From assembly GCA_023145975.1 (NCBI GenBank), contig JAGLCZ010000297.1:1-19866 (forward strand): DNA of 19,866 nucleotides, read 5' to 3'. Every line of letters begins with the position of its first letter. Position 1 is the first letter of the stretch. The notes under the pieces are model-generated. The model ran no database searches and was not told the origin of the DNA. It was given only the letters and a program-made list of their open reading frames with translations. The position numbers were made by a program, and so were the translations under genes. This document shows positions 6,705 through 14,131 of the stretch, one piece after another. The stretch comes from Candidatus Hydrogenedentota bacterium. Its GTDB lineage: Bacteria > Hydrogenedentota > Hydrogenedentia > Hydrogenedentales > CAITNO01.

Positions 6705-7959
6705 TGCGCGCGACCCTCCTGCTTATGTGTTTGGAAACAATCACATGATCGATCAAAGGGGCTATAAGATTCATAAACAATATGGCAAGCATTACCCCTT
6801 CGGGGAATGCCGGATTCACAACACGAACGAGTATCGCCATTACACCGATACCTGCACCATAAATATATTTGCCCAACTGCGTATAGGCGCCTGTCACGGG
6901 TTCAGTAGCCATAAAAACCATACCAAAAGCAAAGCCGCCTATGACAAAATGCCAATGGAATGGAAGGTTCATCATCTCATTGGTCTGTGAGCCGACCGTA
7001 TTCAGCAGCAGTGTCATCGCGAGACCACCGCCCAGCATCGCCACCATAATGCGCCATGACGCTACGCCGGTAACAATCAATACTGCGGCACCGATAAGAC
7101 ATGCCAGTGTCGAGGTTTCCCCGATGGAACCGGGAATAGAACCCATAAACGCATCAAACCAGCTAACGGGATCATCATTTATGGACATGCCGCTAATGGC
7201 CGTTTGGTAGGCATTCCCAGCCTCGTTGGGAACTTCCTCAGCCACCCGCGCAAGCAGCGTAGCACCACTGAATCCATCCACTGTTTTCTCTGCTATAAGA
7301 GGGGTCCATACCTTTTCGCCGGAATTCTGGGCGGGATAAGCAAAATAGAGGAATGCGCGAGCAACCAATGCAGGATTGAAGATATTCATCCCCGTACCGC
7401 CAAAAGCCTCTTTTCCGATAATGACCCCAAAGGCTGTTGCCAGCGCAACCTGCCACAACGGAAGGGTTGGCGGAAGAATCAACGGGATGAGAAAACCGGT
7501 AACAAAGAACCCTTCATTTACTTCATGTTTGTTAAACATAGCGAAAAGCACTTCAATACCACCACCCACGGCAAAGGTTACAATAAATATAGGCAGGAAA
7601 TACAATACGCCCTGGGCAAAACATGCCAACACATTCTCAGGACTGAATCCCAATCCCATTGCGCCAATCACTGCTGCACGCCACCCTTCGGGCACAGCAC
7701 CAGGCGCAAGCGCGGCATTGACCTGATACCCTACATTCCACAGCCCGATCAAAATGGCAGGGAACAACGCAATGACCACCGTCATCATCAACCGTTTCAG
7801 ATCCAAAGCATCGCGCACATGAGGTGCATTACCCGTTACCTTGCCCGGTGTAAAATTAAAGGTATCCATCGCCTCATAAAGAGGATAGAAAAACTCAAGT
7901 TTTCCACCCTTCTCAAAAAGAGGCGCTTGTTTATCTGTCAGGTTACGTAAGAATTTCAT
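6694..7959 (-). CDS. nqrB: Na+-translocating NADH:quinone oxidoreductase subunit B, FMN-bearing
   Basis: A large membrane subunit (421 residues, about ten helices) that carries a covalent FMN, riboflavin and the Na+ pathway. The flavinylation site is DGFSGATLL, with T234 as the expected FMN anchor. KHEVNEGFFVTGFLIPL and FGGTGMNIFNPALVARAF are family signatures, and FATEPVTGAYT-like motifs (here FMATEPVTGAYT) appear near the C terminus. The ATG at 7959 follows the nqrA stop by nine bases, with GAGAGGGG just upstream. The N-terminal cytoplasmic stretch (1-55) is of normal length. No truncation is seen. Confidence 0.98.
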   Translation of the reverse strand: MKFLRNLTDKQAPLFEKGGKLEFFYPLYEAMDTFNFTPGKVTGNAPHVRDALDLKRLMMTVVIALFPAILIGLWNVGYQVNAALAPGAVPEGWRAAVIGAMGLGFSPENVLACFAQGVLYFLPIFIVTFAVGGGIEVLFAMFNKHEVNEGFFVTGFLIPLILPPTLPLWQVALATAFGVIIGKEAFGGTGMNIFNPALVARAFLYFAYPAQNSGEKVWTPLIAEKTVDGFSGATLLARVAEEVPNEAGNAYQTAISGMSINDDPVSWFDAFMGSIPGSIGETSTLACLIGAAVLIVTGVASWRIMVAMLGGGLAMTLLLNTVGSQTNEMMNLPFHWHFVIGGFAFGMVFMATEPVTGAYTQLGKYIYGAGIGVMAILVRVVNPAFPEGVMLAILFMNLIAPLIDHVIVSKHISRRVARSAV

Positions 7960-7968
7960 AAGCGTGTA

Positions 7969-9348
7969 TTACCCCTCTCTTTCTATCAGTTCAAGGTTCC
8001 TGCGCAACAACGGTCCAAAATCCGTTTTGCCCGGATCCACAAAACTGCAAAGGGCTAAATCTTCTTCATCCAATTCAAGACACCCCAGTTTCTCTGCCTG
8101 TTCCATATCATCAGATGCCAGCGAACGCAGCAGAAACGTGGGCAAAATATCCAGGGGCATTACCTGCTCGTACAAACCTATAGGAACAATTGCACGGGGA
8201 CTGCCATTCGTAGTTGTTGTAAATTTGAATTTTTTCCCGGGAGTTAGAATAGAGAGGAATAAACGGCTCAGAGAAAATTTTTCACGACCCGGCGCTAACC
8301 ACCCCATAAACTCACGTTCACGACCCTCGGATAAAACTGTTATTTGATTATGGAAACGACCCAGATACCCCAACGCATCCCCCATGGCAATACAACCATT
8401 CAATATCGAACCCGAAAGCACACGATTCTCGCCTGCCGTCAGTTCCTTGTCACCAATGGCGTCAATAGATGCGCCTAACCGTGTGCGAATCATACGGGGC
8501 TTACTTACTCCGGGTCCTGCAAAACTAAGCACCCGACTCACATCCAATTTACCTGTCAAGACCAATGCACCAACACTCAGTAAATCCTGTAAACCAATAT
8601 GCCATACCGTTCTTTTCGTGCTTACAGGATCGAGCCTACCAATATGAAGACCCACCGTACCACTCGGGTGAGGACCGGCAAACGTTTCAATACTCACATT
8701 CGCAGGCAGGGAAGCAGGAGCAAGTTTTTCACTACTCTTCTTACAGAAGAACACCTTCCCACCCGTCAATTTTGCAACTATACGCACCCCGGCATCAAGG
8801 GCATCCTGCCGTCCATCCAATACAACGTCCATCGAGGGAGCCAAAGGATTACTATCACTGGCAGTAATAAAAATTGAATGGGGTATACTGTCCAGCAAGG
8901 GAGTTTTACTGAAAGGGCGCGTGCGGAAAGCCGGCCACAGCCCAGCTTCAACCAGCAATGCCACAACCTCTTCACGGGTATACTCATCAGGTGCCTTATT
9001 CGTATACGCCGCAAAGGTCAGAAAATCATCGTCTGAAGGTGTACCGGAAAGTTCACTCTCATTCAATTCGATAACCACCGACTGCAACGCCCGTCTCTCC
9101 CCACGATTTACGGCAATAACGGTACCTGCACCCGGCGCAGTAAAGCAAACCCCCGGTGCCTTTTTATCCTCAAAGAGCGGGGTCCCCCGCTTCACCGCAT
9201 GCCCTGCCTGCACCTTCATGCGCGGTTTCATTCCCACGTAATCCGATGCCACAATGGCAACATGGCGAACTATCTTATCGGAAAATTCCGTTTCAGGCTC
9301 ACCATCGATTGGAATATCAAGCCCTTTTTGAATTGTATACTCAGCCAT
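7969..9348 (-). CDS. nqrA: Na+-translocating NADH:quinone oxidoreductase subunit A
   Basis: A soluble 459-residue subunit on the cytoplasmic side, linked in other bacteria to ubiquinone binding together with NqrB. It opens MAEYTIQKGLDIPIDGEPE, the standard NqrA start, followed by an RnfC-like barrel domain (KMKVQAGHAVKRGTPLFEDKK-like region at 43-63, here starting RMKVQAGH). Later stretches such as VLVTGKLDVSRVLSFAGPGV-type (here ALVLTGKLDVSRVL) and the C-terminal LCSFVDPGKTDFGPLLR are typical. It is the first gene of the operon, transcribed from the promoter at 9482-9510 with a leader of roughly 127 bases. The ribosome binding site is weak (GGAAAG). Downstream genes follow with gaps or overlaps of at most about 21 bases. 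Confidence 0.98.
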   Translation of the reverse strand: MAEYTIQKGLDIPIDGEPETEFSDKIVRHVAIVASDYVGMKPRMKVQAGHAVKRGTPLFEDKKAPGVCFTAPGAGTVIAVNRGERRALQSVVIELNESELSGTPSDDDFLTFAAYTNKAPDEYTREEVVALLVEAGLWPAFRTRPFSKTPLLDSIPHSIFITASDSNPLAPSMDVVLDGRQDALDAGVRIVAKLTGGKVFFCKKSSEKLAPASLPANVSIETFAGPHPSGTVGLHIGRLDPVSTKRTVWHIGLQDLLSVGALVLTGKLDVSRVLSFAGPGVSKPRMIRTRLGASIDAIGDKELTAGENRVLSGSILNGCIAMGDALGYLGRFHNQITVLSEGREREFMGWLAPGREKFSLSRLFLSILTPGKKFKFTTTTNGSPRAIVPIGLYEQVMPLDILPTFLLRSLASDDMEQAEKLGCLELDEEDLALCSFVDPGKTDFGPLLRRNLELIEREG

Positions 9349-9687
9349 AACATCTTTCCAGTACTATCCATAATCCGGTTGGAATCAGTGACAGAAAAAA
9401 ATTGCTTCCCGTATCTCATGGGACAGACGCTTCCTCCCGTCACGCGCTGAAACATCTGAAAATACTGTATACCGACGGGTAATTATACGAAGAAGGCAAC
9501 AGAAAATCAAATTACAAAATAATAATCGGCGCAACGCAGTAAATTACGTACCAAGTTATCCCCCGATCAATAGAAAGAACACTACTTTTATAAGCAGTAC
9601 ATACAGCAAGACCACCTATATCCACCAGACTATTACCACCATACCTACCAAGTGCTTCCCCTTTTCTTCACCATAACGAAATTCAAG
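9349..9687. other. Intergenic region between nqrA and the glutathione peroxidase gene
   Basis: This 339-base stretch holds the nqr promoter (9482-9510), its leader (9349 to about 9475) and, next to the peroxidase gene, a strand-biased segment. On the plus strand, CCACC occurs three times between 9612 and 9640, followed by more CC pairs, so the minus-strand transcript end is rich in GGTGG. AACGAAA (9675-9681) and TTTCGTT (9693-9699) form a 7-base inverted repeat across the peroxidase stop codon. I see no protein-coding signal and no riboswitch fold that I recognise. Confidence 0.5.
9482..9510 (-). promoter_or_regulatory. Sigma70-type promoter of the nqr-apbE operon
   Basis: On the minus strand, TTGATT (9505-9510) and a perfect TATAAT (9482-9487) are separated by exactly 17 bases. 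This is the best promoter match in the window. Transcription would start near 9475, leaving a leader of about 127 bases before nqrA. The orientation and position fit the seven-gene operon. Confidence 0.7.
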
Positions 9688-10293
9688 TCAGCTTTCGTTT
9701 TTCTCAGAATCTTCAGCCAAAGCAGCTTCCACAGCACGCATTACTTTGTCTGAATCCGGCTTTGTGCGCGTGCCGAAACGTGCCACAACCTTACCCTCAC
9801 GATTCAACAGAAACTTGGTAAAATTCCACTTGATGGATCCTTTGAAATCAGGATTGGTCTTGCGCGAAGTAAGAAATCTATAAATCGGCGCAATTTTTTT
9901 ACCCTTGACCGATACCTTTGCAAACATATCAAAAGTGACGTTGTAATTGAGTGTACAAAAGGATTTGATCTCTTCGTTCGTCCCCGGTTCTTGACGCAAA
10001 AAATTATTCGCGGGAAAACCGAGTATCATAAAACCTTTGTCTTTGAATTTATCGTAGGTAGCCTGAAGTGCTTCATACTGACCCACAAAACCGCATTTTG
10101 ACGCCACGTTCACGATCATGACAACCTTGCCCTTGTACTTCGAAAGCTCTACATCATTCTCGTCAATATCCTTCACCTCAAAATTCAACGCACTCACAGC
10201 CTCCGTATCTGGAGACTCGTCAGCGGAACAATTCGCGGTAAACATAACAACAAGCCCTATGAACGATACCATCACAAATTGCATAAACATCAT
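9688..10293 (-). CDS. Glutathione peroxidase family thiol peroxidase, exported, Cys type
   Basis: A 201-residue peroxidase that reduces hydroperoxides, in Cys-type members usually with thioredoxin rather than glutathione. Residues 1-20 form a signal segment ending near TANC; C22 could be lipidated, but Asn at -1 is atypical, so cleavage type is uncertain. The peroxidatic Cys is C67 in NVASKCGF, Gln is Q101 in RQEPG, and the Trp-Asn pair is W156-N157 in KWNFTKF, completing the tetrad. C113 in SFCTLNYNVTF is the probable resolving Cys. The usual FPCNQF reads FPANNF here, losing the middle Cys found in many relatives. GGAGG lies five bases before the ATG at 10293 and eight before the adjacent ATG at 10290. 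It is a single gene, divergent from the next one. Confidence 0.93.
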   Translation of the reverse strand: MMFMQFVMVSFIGLVVMFTANCSADESPDTEAVSALNFEVKDIDENDVELSKYKGKVVMIVNVASKCGFVGQYEALQATYDKFKDKGFMILGFPANNFLRQEPGTNEEIKSFCTLNYNVTFDMFAKVSVKGKKIAPIYRFLTSRKTNPDFKGSIKWNFTKFLLNREGKVVARFGTRTKPDSDKVMRAVEAALAEDSEKNES

Positions 10294-10334
10294 AAAAACC
10301 TCCGTTGGTATACAACTTTCAACGCCACTATCTT

Positions 10335-10364
10335 ATGATAAGCAACACAAGAAGTAATAGTAAA
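10335..10364 (-). promoter_or_regulatory. Candidate promoter of the glutathione peroxidase gene
   Basis: On the minus strand, TTTACT (10359-10364) and TATCAT (10335-10340) are 18 bases apart, placing the start near 10328, about 35 bases before the gene. Matches to the consensus are moderate. Confidence 0.35.
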
Positions 10365-10464
10365 TATTCCGAATGAACTCATCTAAAATATTCCTGAAGA
10401 GTAAATGGATTATTGTTGAAGATGCATCTGCTTTCCAAAAAACGGGATAAAAAACAGCTCCAAA

Positions 10465-10493
10465 TTGAACGATGGATTCACGTGTGCTACTAT
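10465..10493 (+). promoter_or_regulatory. Candidate promoter of the AI-2E family gene
   Basis: TTGAAC (10465-10470) and TACTAT (10488-10493) are 17 bases apart. An overlapping perfect TATAAT lies at 10491-10496 but with a 20-base spacer. Transcription would begin near 10500, about 34 bases before the chosen start codon. This also argues that the long in-frame extension starting with the TTG at 10465 is not coding. Confidence 0.5.
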
Positions 10494-10533
10494 AATCCCT
10501 GAATTAAAATCATTAATGAGGAGAAGAACACTG

Positions 10534-11724
10534 ATGCTGAATACAGTAACTCATAATCCGTGGGTGCGTTCGTTGGGTGCGTTACTTGTAGTTTTTGTTG
10601 TAGCAGGGGTTCTCTATCTTTTGCTGCCCATCCTAATCTCTTTGATGCTTTCCCTTCTGGTAGCCTATATCCTAATGCCTGTCGTGCATCATGCGGAAAA
10701 ATTGCACATTCCGCGTATGGTCACTATTCTCGTGCTGCTCTCCTTCGTTCTTATTCTCGTTGTTTCGCTCCCTGTATATATGGCCGCAAATATCATTACA
10801 GAAACCGACCGTTTCATTATCCGTGCTCAAGAAGGATTTACTGAAGAACGTCTGGATGCAGTCATCGACAAGTTACCGCTGCGCGAACTCGTGATCTTTC
10901 TGGAATGGGTACCGCGAAATACAAAAGATTTCAATGAGTACACTGTTATTATTGAAAAAATAGGATTCGCCGTTGAACAAAATGCACTACAGCTTATACA
11001 AGACTACGGTATGCGGGTTGCGGATATGGGTAAACTGGCTGGTCTTTCTGCGGCGCAATTCGTCAAATCCATAAGCCTGTGGGCCATACACATCCTGACC
11101 GTATTGATCAATCTCGGTTTATTCCTATTCATTACAGTCTATCTACTGCGCGATTACGACGCATTCATGGACAATATCCACGAGATTGTACCGCCCCGTT
11201 ACCGCAAAAAAATAGAGTATCTTGCCAATAAAATTGATGACCAGTTACAGGCCCTGTTGCGCGGACAAATCACAGTATGTTTTTTTCTTGCTGTGATGTA
11301 CGCTATAGGATTAAGTCTTGTTGGTACGCCTTTTGCCATTCCCATTGCAATATTCGGCGGTATTATCTCCCTGGTTCCGTATATCGGCCCAATGGTTACT
11401 ATTGTTCCTGCGGCACTTTTCACCTTGCTATATTACGGTTTCACCAGCAATCTTTTCTGGCTCTTTGTGGTATTTGCCGTAATTCAGGGTATTGAGGGAT
11501 ACATACTCACCCCCCGCGTGGTAGGCGGTCAGATTGGATTAAATCCAGTATGGGTAATCGTAGCATTCCTCGTATTCAGCAGCGCTTTCGGTATGCTGGG
11601 TGCCGTATTGGCCATGCCCATCGCTGCGGTGCTTAAGGTGGTTGTACTCGAAGGTACCGACGCCTACCGCAACTCGACCTTTTTCTCAGCAGAAGCCTCT
11701 TCCCCACCTGATTCCTCTGCATAA
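10534..11724 (+). CDS. AI-2E/PerM family membrane protein (UPF0118)
   Basis: A 396-residue polytopic membrane protein. Two hydrophobic hairpins open it (about 12-65). A soluble, charged stretch follows (about 75-175), and a second membrane half ends in the family signature region around 320-370 (GGQIGLNPVWV, then FGMLGAVLAMPIAA). Family members have been linked to autoinducer-2 export (TqsA) and to Na+/H+ antiport, but the substrate cannot be read from sequence. The ATG at 10534 has AGGAG ten bases upstream (10519-10523) and gives the usual N terminus; the ATG at 10516 overlaps this site. The last 61 bases overlap the 3' end of pssA on the other strand. With a Na+ pump nearby, a Na+-coupled role is conceivable but not shown. 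Confidence 0.9.
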   Translation: MLNTVTHNPWVRSLGALLVVFVVAGVLYLLLPILISLMLSLLVAYILMPVVHHAEKLHIPRMVTILVLLSFVLILVVSLPVYMAANIITETDRFIIRAQEGFTEERLDAVIDKLPLRELVIFLEWVPRNTKDFNEYTVIIEKIGFAVEQNALQLIQDYGMRVADMGKLAGLSAAQFVKSISLWAIHILTVLINLGLFLFITVYLLRDYDAFMDNIHEIVPPRYRKKIEYLANKIDDQLQALLRGQITVCFFLAVMYAIGLSLVGTPFAIPIAIFGGIISLVPYIGPMVTIVPAALFTLLYYGFTSNLFWLFVVFAVIQGIEGYILTPRVVGGQIGLNPVWVIVAFLVFSSAFGMLGAVLAMPIAAVLKVVVLEGTDAYRNSTFFSAEASSPPDSSA

Positions 11725-12596
11725 TCCTCATTACAATCTTCGTACCCATCAGTCCCCTCTGCAAGAGCAGGGGGAGAATCTGTGCGCCCTGTAAGACGTC
11801 TGTAAAGCGTGGCGCCCATTCCCCAAAGTACATAAGCTGCTGCTAAAGGAAATAATACCAAAGACGCACTTTTTACCATAGCATAATGAAAAATGACGAT
11901 GGCAAAGGCGTATATTGCGAGAGTGATAAAAGCGGACCGCGGCTTCAGTAGAAAGGACTTCAAACTTCCTTTGGGATAACGCACAGAAGTTACCATCAAT
12001 AATGCCAATACCACGGCGGTTGGTCCCAGGGCAACATAGGCAAAAGGTCCCAGGGCATGTGCATCAAGCCGCTGTTCAAAATACATAAGAAACAATACAA
12101 AAGCCGCCAGGGTACCGCCTGCTGCAGGGGAGGGCAGCCCGATAAATGAATCACGCATATCCGCATGAAAACTATTGAACCGTGCCAGACGCAATGCAGT
12201 ACAAATCACATAAATGATAGCGATGTAGGATCCTGTCATACCCACAATCGATTCTGCACGCGGCGACACGGGCAGATGCGCCCCTTCAGGCAGATATGCC
12301 ATGAACACTAATATGGCAGGAGCCACTCCAAAAGAAACCAGGTCACACAGGCTATCCAGTTCCTTACCGAAATCAGAACAACTATTGGTCAGCCGCGCCA
12401 CGAAACCATCAAGCATGTCAAATATCATTGCCAATAATATGCACGTAGCAGCCCATTTAAATTCGAGTCCTATACTGGCAAGTATACTGGTAACCCCCAT
12501 ATAGAGATTCATGGTTGTCATGACACTTGCCAACACATTGATATGCAGGAAACGATGTTTCCGCTCGTCTTTTCTTTTTCGTTTATAAAGTTTCAT
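11664..12596 (-). CDS. pssA: CDP-diacylglycerol--serine O-phosphatidyltransferase
   Basis: This 310-residue membrane enzyme joins serine to CDP-diacylglycerol, making phosphatidylserine for the decarboxylase encoded just upstream. The CDP-alcohol phosphatidyltransferase motif is complete: D60-x2-DG-x2-AR-x8-G77-x3-D81-x3-D85. About seven further hydrophobic segments follow. The ATG at 12596 shares its A with the psd stop codon (TAATG), implying coupled translation; an in-frame ATG at 12629 lies inside psd and is less likely. The last 35 or so residues are acidic, low in complexity and outside the conserved fold (YEDCNEDYAEESGGEE). They are encoded antisense to the end of the AI-2E family gene. 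This tail may be an extension gained by loss of an earlier stop codon. Confidence 0.95.
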   Translation of the reverse strand: MKLYKRKRKDERKHRFLHINVLASVMTTMNLYMGVTSILASIGLEFKWAATCILLAMIFDMLDGFVARLTNSCSDFGKELDSLCDLVSFGVAPAILVFMAYLPEGAHLPVSPRAESIVGMTGSYIAIIYVICTALRLARFNSFHADMRDSFIGLPSPAAGGTLAAFVLFLMYFEQRLDAHALGPFAYVALGPTAVVLALLMVTSVRYPKGSLKSFLLKPRSAFITLAIYAFAIVIFHYAMVKSASLVLFPLAAAYVLWGMGATLYRRLTGRTDSPPALAEGTDGYEDCNEDYAEESGGEEASAEKKVELR

Positions 12597-13243
12597 TAAA
12601 ATTTCGCCAACCTGGTAATACCAGCACATGTTTTCTGTTTGAGTTCAACCAACGCCTCTGTATCTGTGGGCAGATATACCTCCACCCGGGATCCAAACTT
12701 TATCATGCCGAATTTCTCGCCCTGTTTCAATGCTGTTCCCAATTTCACAGGACATACAATATGCCGCGCTATAGCTCCTGATATCTGACGTACAGTCACT
12801 TTCCCCCACTGCGTATCCAACCACACAGCGTTTGATTCATTGACGCGGCTTGCCTCTTCTTTTATGGCATTCTTATATGCACCCGGCGCATAGCGAATAT
12901 CACGCACGGTACAGTCACAGGGTGCACGATTAACATGCACATTAAAAACGGACATAAAAATAGAGATGCGCAAACATCTCCCATCATAATGAGGGGTTTC
13001 TTCAATTTCTTCGATAGCCACCACAGTACCGTCTGCGGGGGCAATAACCTCGCCTGAAATTCCTGTAACCGTACGCGGAAAATCACGAAAAAACAGTAAC
13101 GTACCACAGGCAAACAGCAACACCGGAATGCCCAGCCACGCATACCCCAACGGCCACAATGCCCCTGTAGTAAGTGCCGCAATAATAAACCATGGCAAAT
13201 AATGACGCCTGCCTTCGCGCCACCCACTAAAAGCTCTTTCCAT
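12596..13243 (-). CDS. psd: Phosphatidylserine decarboxylase proenzyme (short form)
   Basis: This 215-residue proenzyme makes phosphatidylethanolamine from phosphatidylserine at the inner membrane. Two hydrophobic segments (about 15-52) anchor it. PADGTVV (D71) and FNVHVNRAP (H103) supply the conserved Asp and His. Self-cleavage should occur between G184 and S185 in MIKFGSRVEVYLP, leaving a pyruvoyl group on the new alpha chain. The length and the GS (rather than LGST) site identify the short PSD-A type class. AAGGA lies a few bases upstream of the ATG at 13243. It forms a two-gene operon with pssA, matching the order of the pathway's enzymes in many bacteria. Confidence 0.95.
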   Translation of the reverse strand: MERAFSGWREGRRHYLPWFIIAALTTGALWPLGYAWLGIPVLLFACGTLLFFRDFPRTVTGISGEVIAPADGTVVAIEEIEETPHYDGRCLRISIFMSVFNVHVNRAPCDCTVRDIRYAPGAYKNAIKEEASRVNESNAVWLDTQWGKVTVRQISGAIARHIVCPVKLGTALKQGEKFGMIKFGSRVEVYLPTDTEALVELKQKTCAGITRLAKF

Positions 13244-13314
13244 GAAAATCCTTCTCCTGCATTTATATCAAATATATCCTACAAAACTTTAGGGAAAACA
13301 GAATAAACTGCCCC

Positions 13315-13331
13315 CCCATTACTATTATGGG
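13315..13331 (-). other. Hairpin and G-run in the psd leader
   Basis: On the plus strand CCCAT (13315-13319) and ATGGG (13327-13331) pair around a 7-base loop. CCCAT is the end of a run of seven C (13311-13317). In the psd transcript this would be a hairpin within the first few bases of the RNA, followed by a G tract. No regulatory role can be assigned. Confidence 0.3.
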
Positions 13332-13342
13332 TTACAATCTAT

Positions 13343-13370
13343 AGTATAAATCCTGTACAACGGCAGTGAA
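13343..13370 (-). promoter_or_regulatory. Candidate promoter of psd-pssA
   Basis: On the minus strand, TTCACT (13365-13370) and TATACT (13343-13348) are 16 bases apart, in the 173-base gap between radC and psd. Transcription would start near 13336, about 93 bases before psd. This suggests that psd-pssA is not simply the tail of the purine operon. Confidence 0.45.
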
Positions 13371-13416
13371 ATCACACTACCTTCACAAATCCACATCCCT
13401 ACGAGAGATATTGCTA

Positions 13417-14121
13417 TTATAGCACTCCCCGCTCCTTTAAACTGACGTATTTATGATCACCATCACCAATAATGACATGATCCAGTAAGCGCAATCCAAG
13501 TATATCTGCCGCTTTGGCAAGTTTTTTTGTAACTAAAATATCGGCATCACTGGGCTCCGGGTCGCCGCTGGGGTGGTTGTGGGCTAATATCAGCGCGTGG
13601 GCACCTTCCCGAAGTGCCTGGCGATAAACATCGCGCGGCTGAATACCTGCCCAGTCCATCCCCCCTCTACTAATCTCCTCTATCTGCAGCACTTCGTTCT
13701 TGGTAGAAAGATATAAACACAGGAAAGCTTCCGTTTCGTACAAACGCATATAAGGAGCAATGATGTCAACGGCATCTTCAATTTTAGTGATGCGTCTGGC
13801 CGGTGGGCGTTTATAGGAATATACACGTTTCCCGAGTTCCAATGCCGCTTTTATTTCGATGGCCTTAACCCGGGTGATCCCTTCCACCTGCTGCAGTTCA
13901 TTCAGGGATGCCTGAGAAAGTCGACGCAACCCATGAAAATGGGATAAGACCCTCTCTGCCAATGCAACAGCATTTTTTTGATCCATATCGGTAGAGAACA
14001 GGATGGCGAGCAATTCACCATCATGCAAAGCATCTGCACCTACCTGCTGCAGATGTTCATGGGGAAACCCCTCCCCGGAGTTTTCCGGCATGATTATGCT
14101 ATGGCGGGTATCACCCTCCAC
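13417..14121 (-). CDS. radC: RadC family JAB-domain protein
   Basis: A 234-residue RadC-type protein. Despite the historical name, a DNA repair role is not firmly established. An N-terminal helix-hairpin-helix region (about 70-98, LQQVEGITRVKAIEIKAALELG) precedes the JAB/MPN metalloprotease-like domain, whose metal motif is intact: H181-x-H183-x7-S191-x2-D194 (HNHPSGD then EPSDAD). I choose the GTG at 14119-14121 because AAGGAG stands six bases upstream and overlaps the purQ stop codon. The ATG at 14091 has no ribosome binding site, and a longer in-frame ATG at 14187 lies inside purQ. The gap after purQ is ten bases, so it is probably the last gene of the purine operon. Family identity is certain; the start is likely. 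Confidence 0.92.
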   Translation of the reverse strand: MEGDTRHSIIMPENSGEGFPHEHLQQVGADALHDGELLAILFSTDMDQKNAVALAERVLSHFHGLRRLSQASLNELQQVEGITRVKAIEIKAALELGKRVYSYKRPPARRITKIEDAVDIIAPYMRLYETEAFLCLYLSTKNEVLQIEEISRGGMDWAGIQPRDVYRQALREGAHALILAHNHPSGDPEPSDADILVTKKLAKAADILGLRLLDHVIIGDGDHKYVSLKERGVL

Positions 14122-14131
14122 ACGGCACTCC

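Noticed and set aside
7204..7950. 248-codon plus-strand open frame inside nqrB
   Set aside because: Antisense to nqrB; rich in Arg, His, Gln and Cys with no recognisable domain, as expected from a shadow of membrane-protein codons.
9688..10293. Selenocysteine in the peroxidase
   Set aside because: The active-site codon is a normal Cys codon; there is no internal TGA and no sign of a SECIS element.
11745..11785. Terminator-like CCCCTCTGC...GCAGGGGG after the AI-2E family gene
   Set aside because: The stem is interrupted, no T run follows, and it lies within the pssA coding region.
13366..13386. GTGAA/TTCAC hairpin as radC terminator
   Set aside because: Only five base pairs around an 11-base loop, no T run, and it overlaps the candidate psd -35 element.
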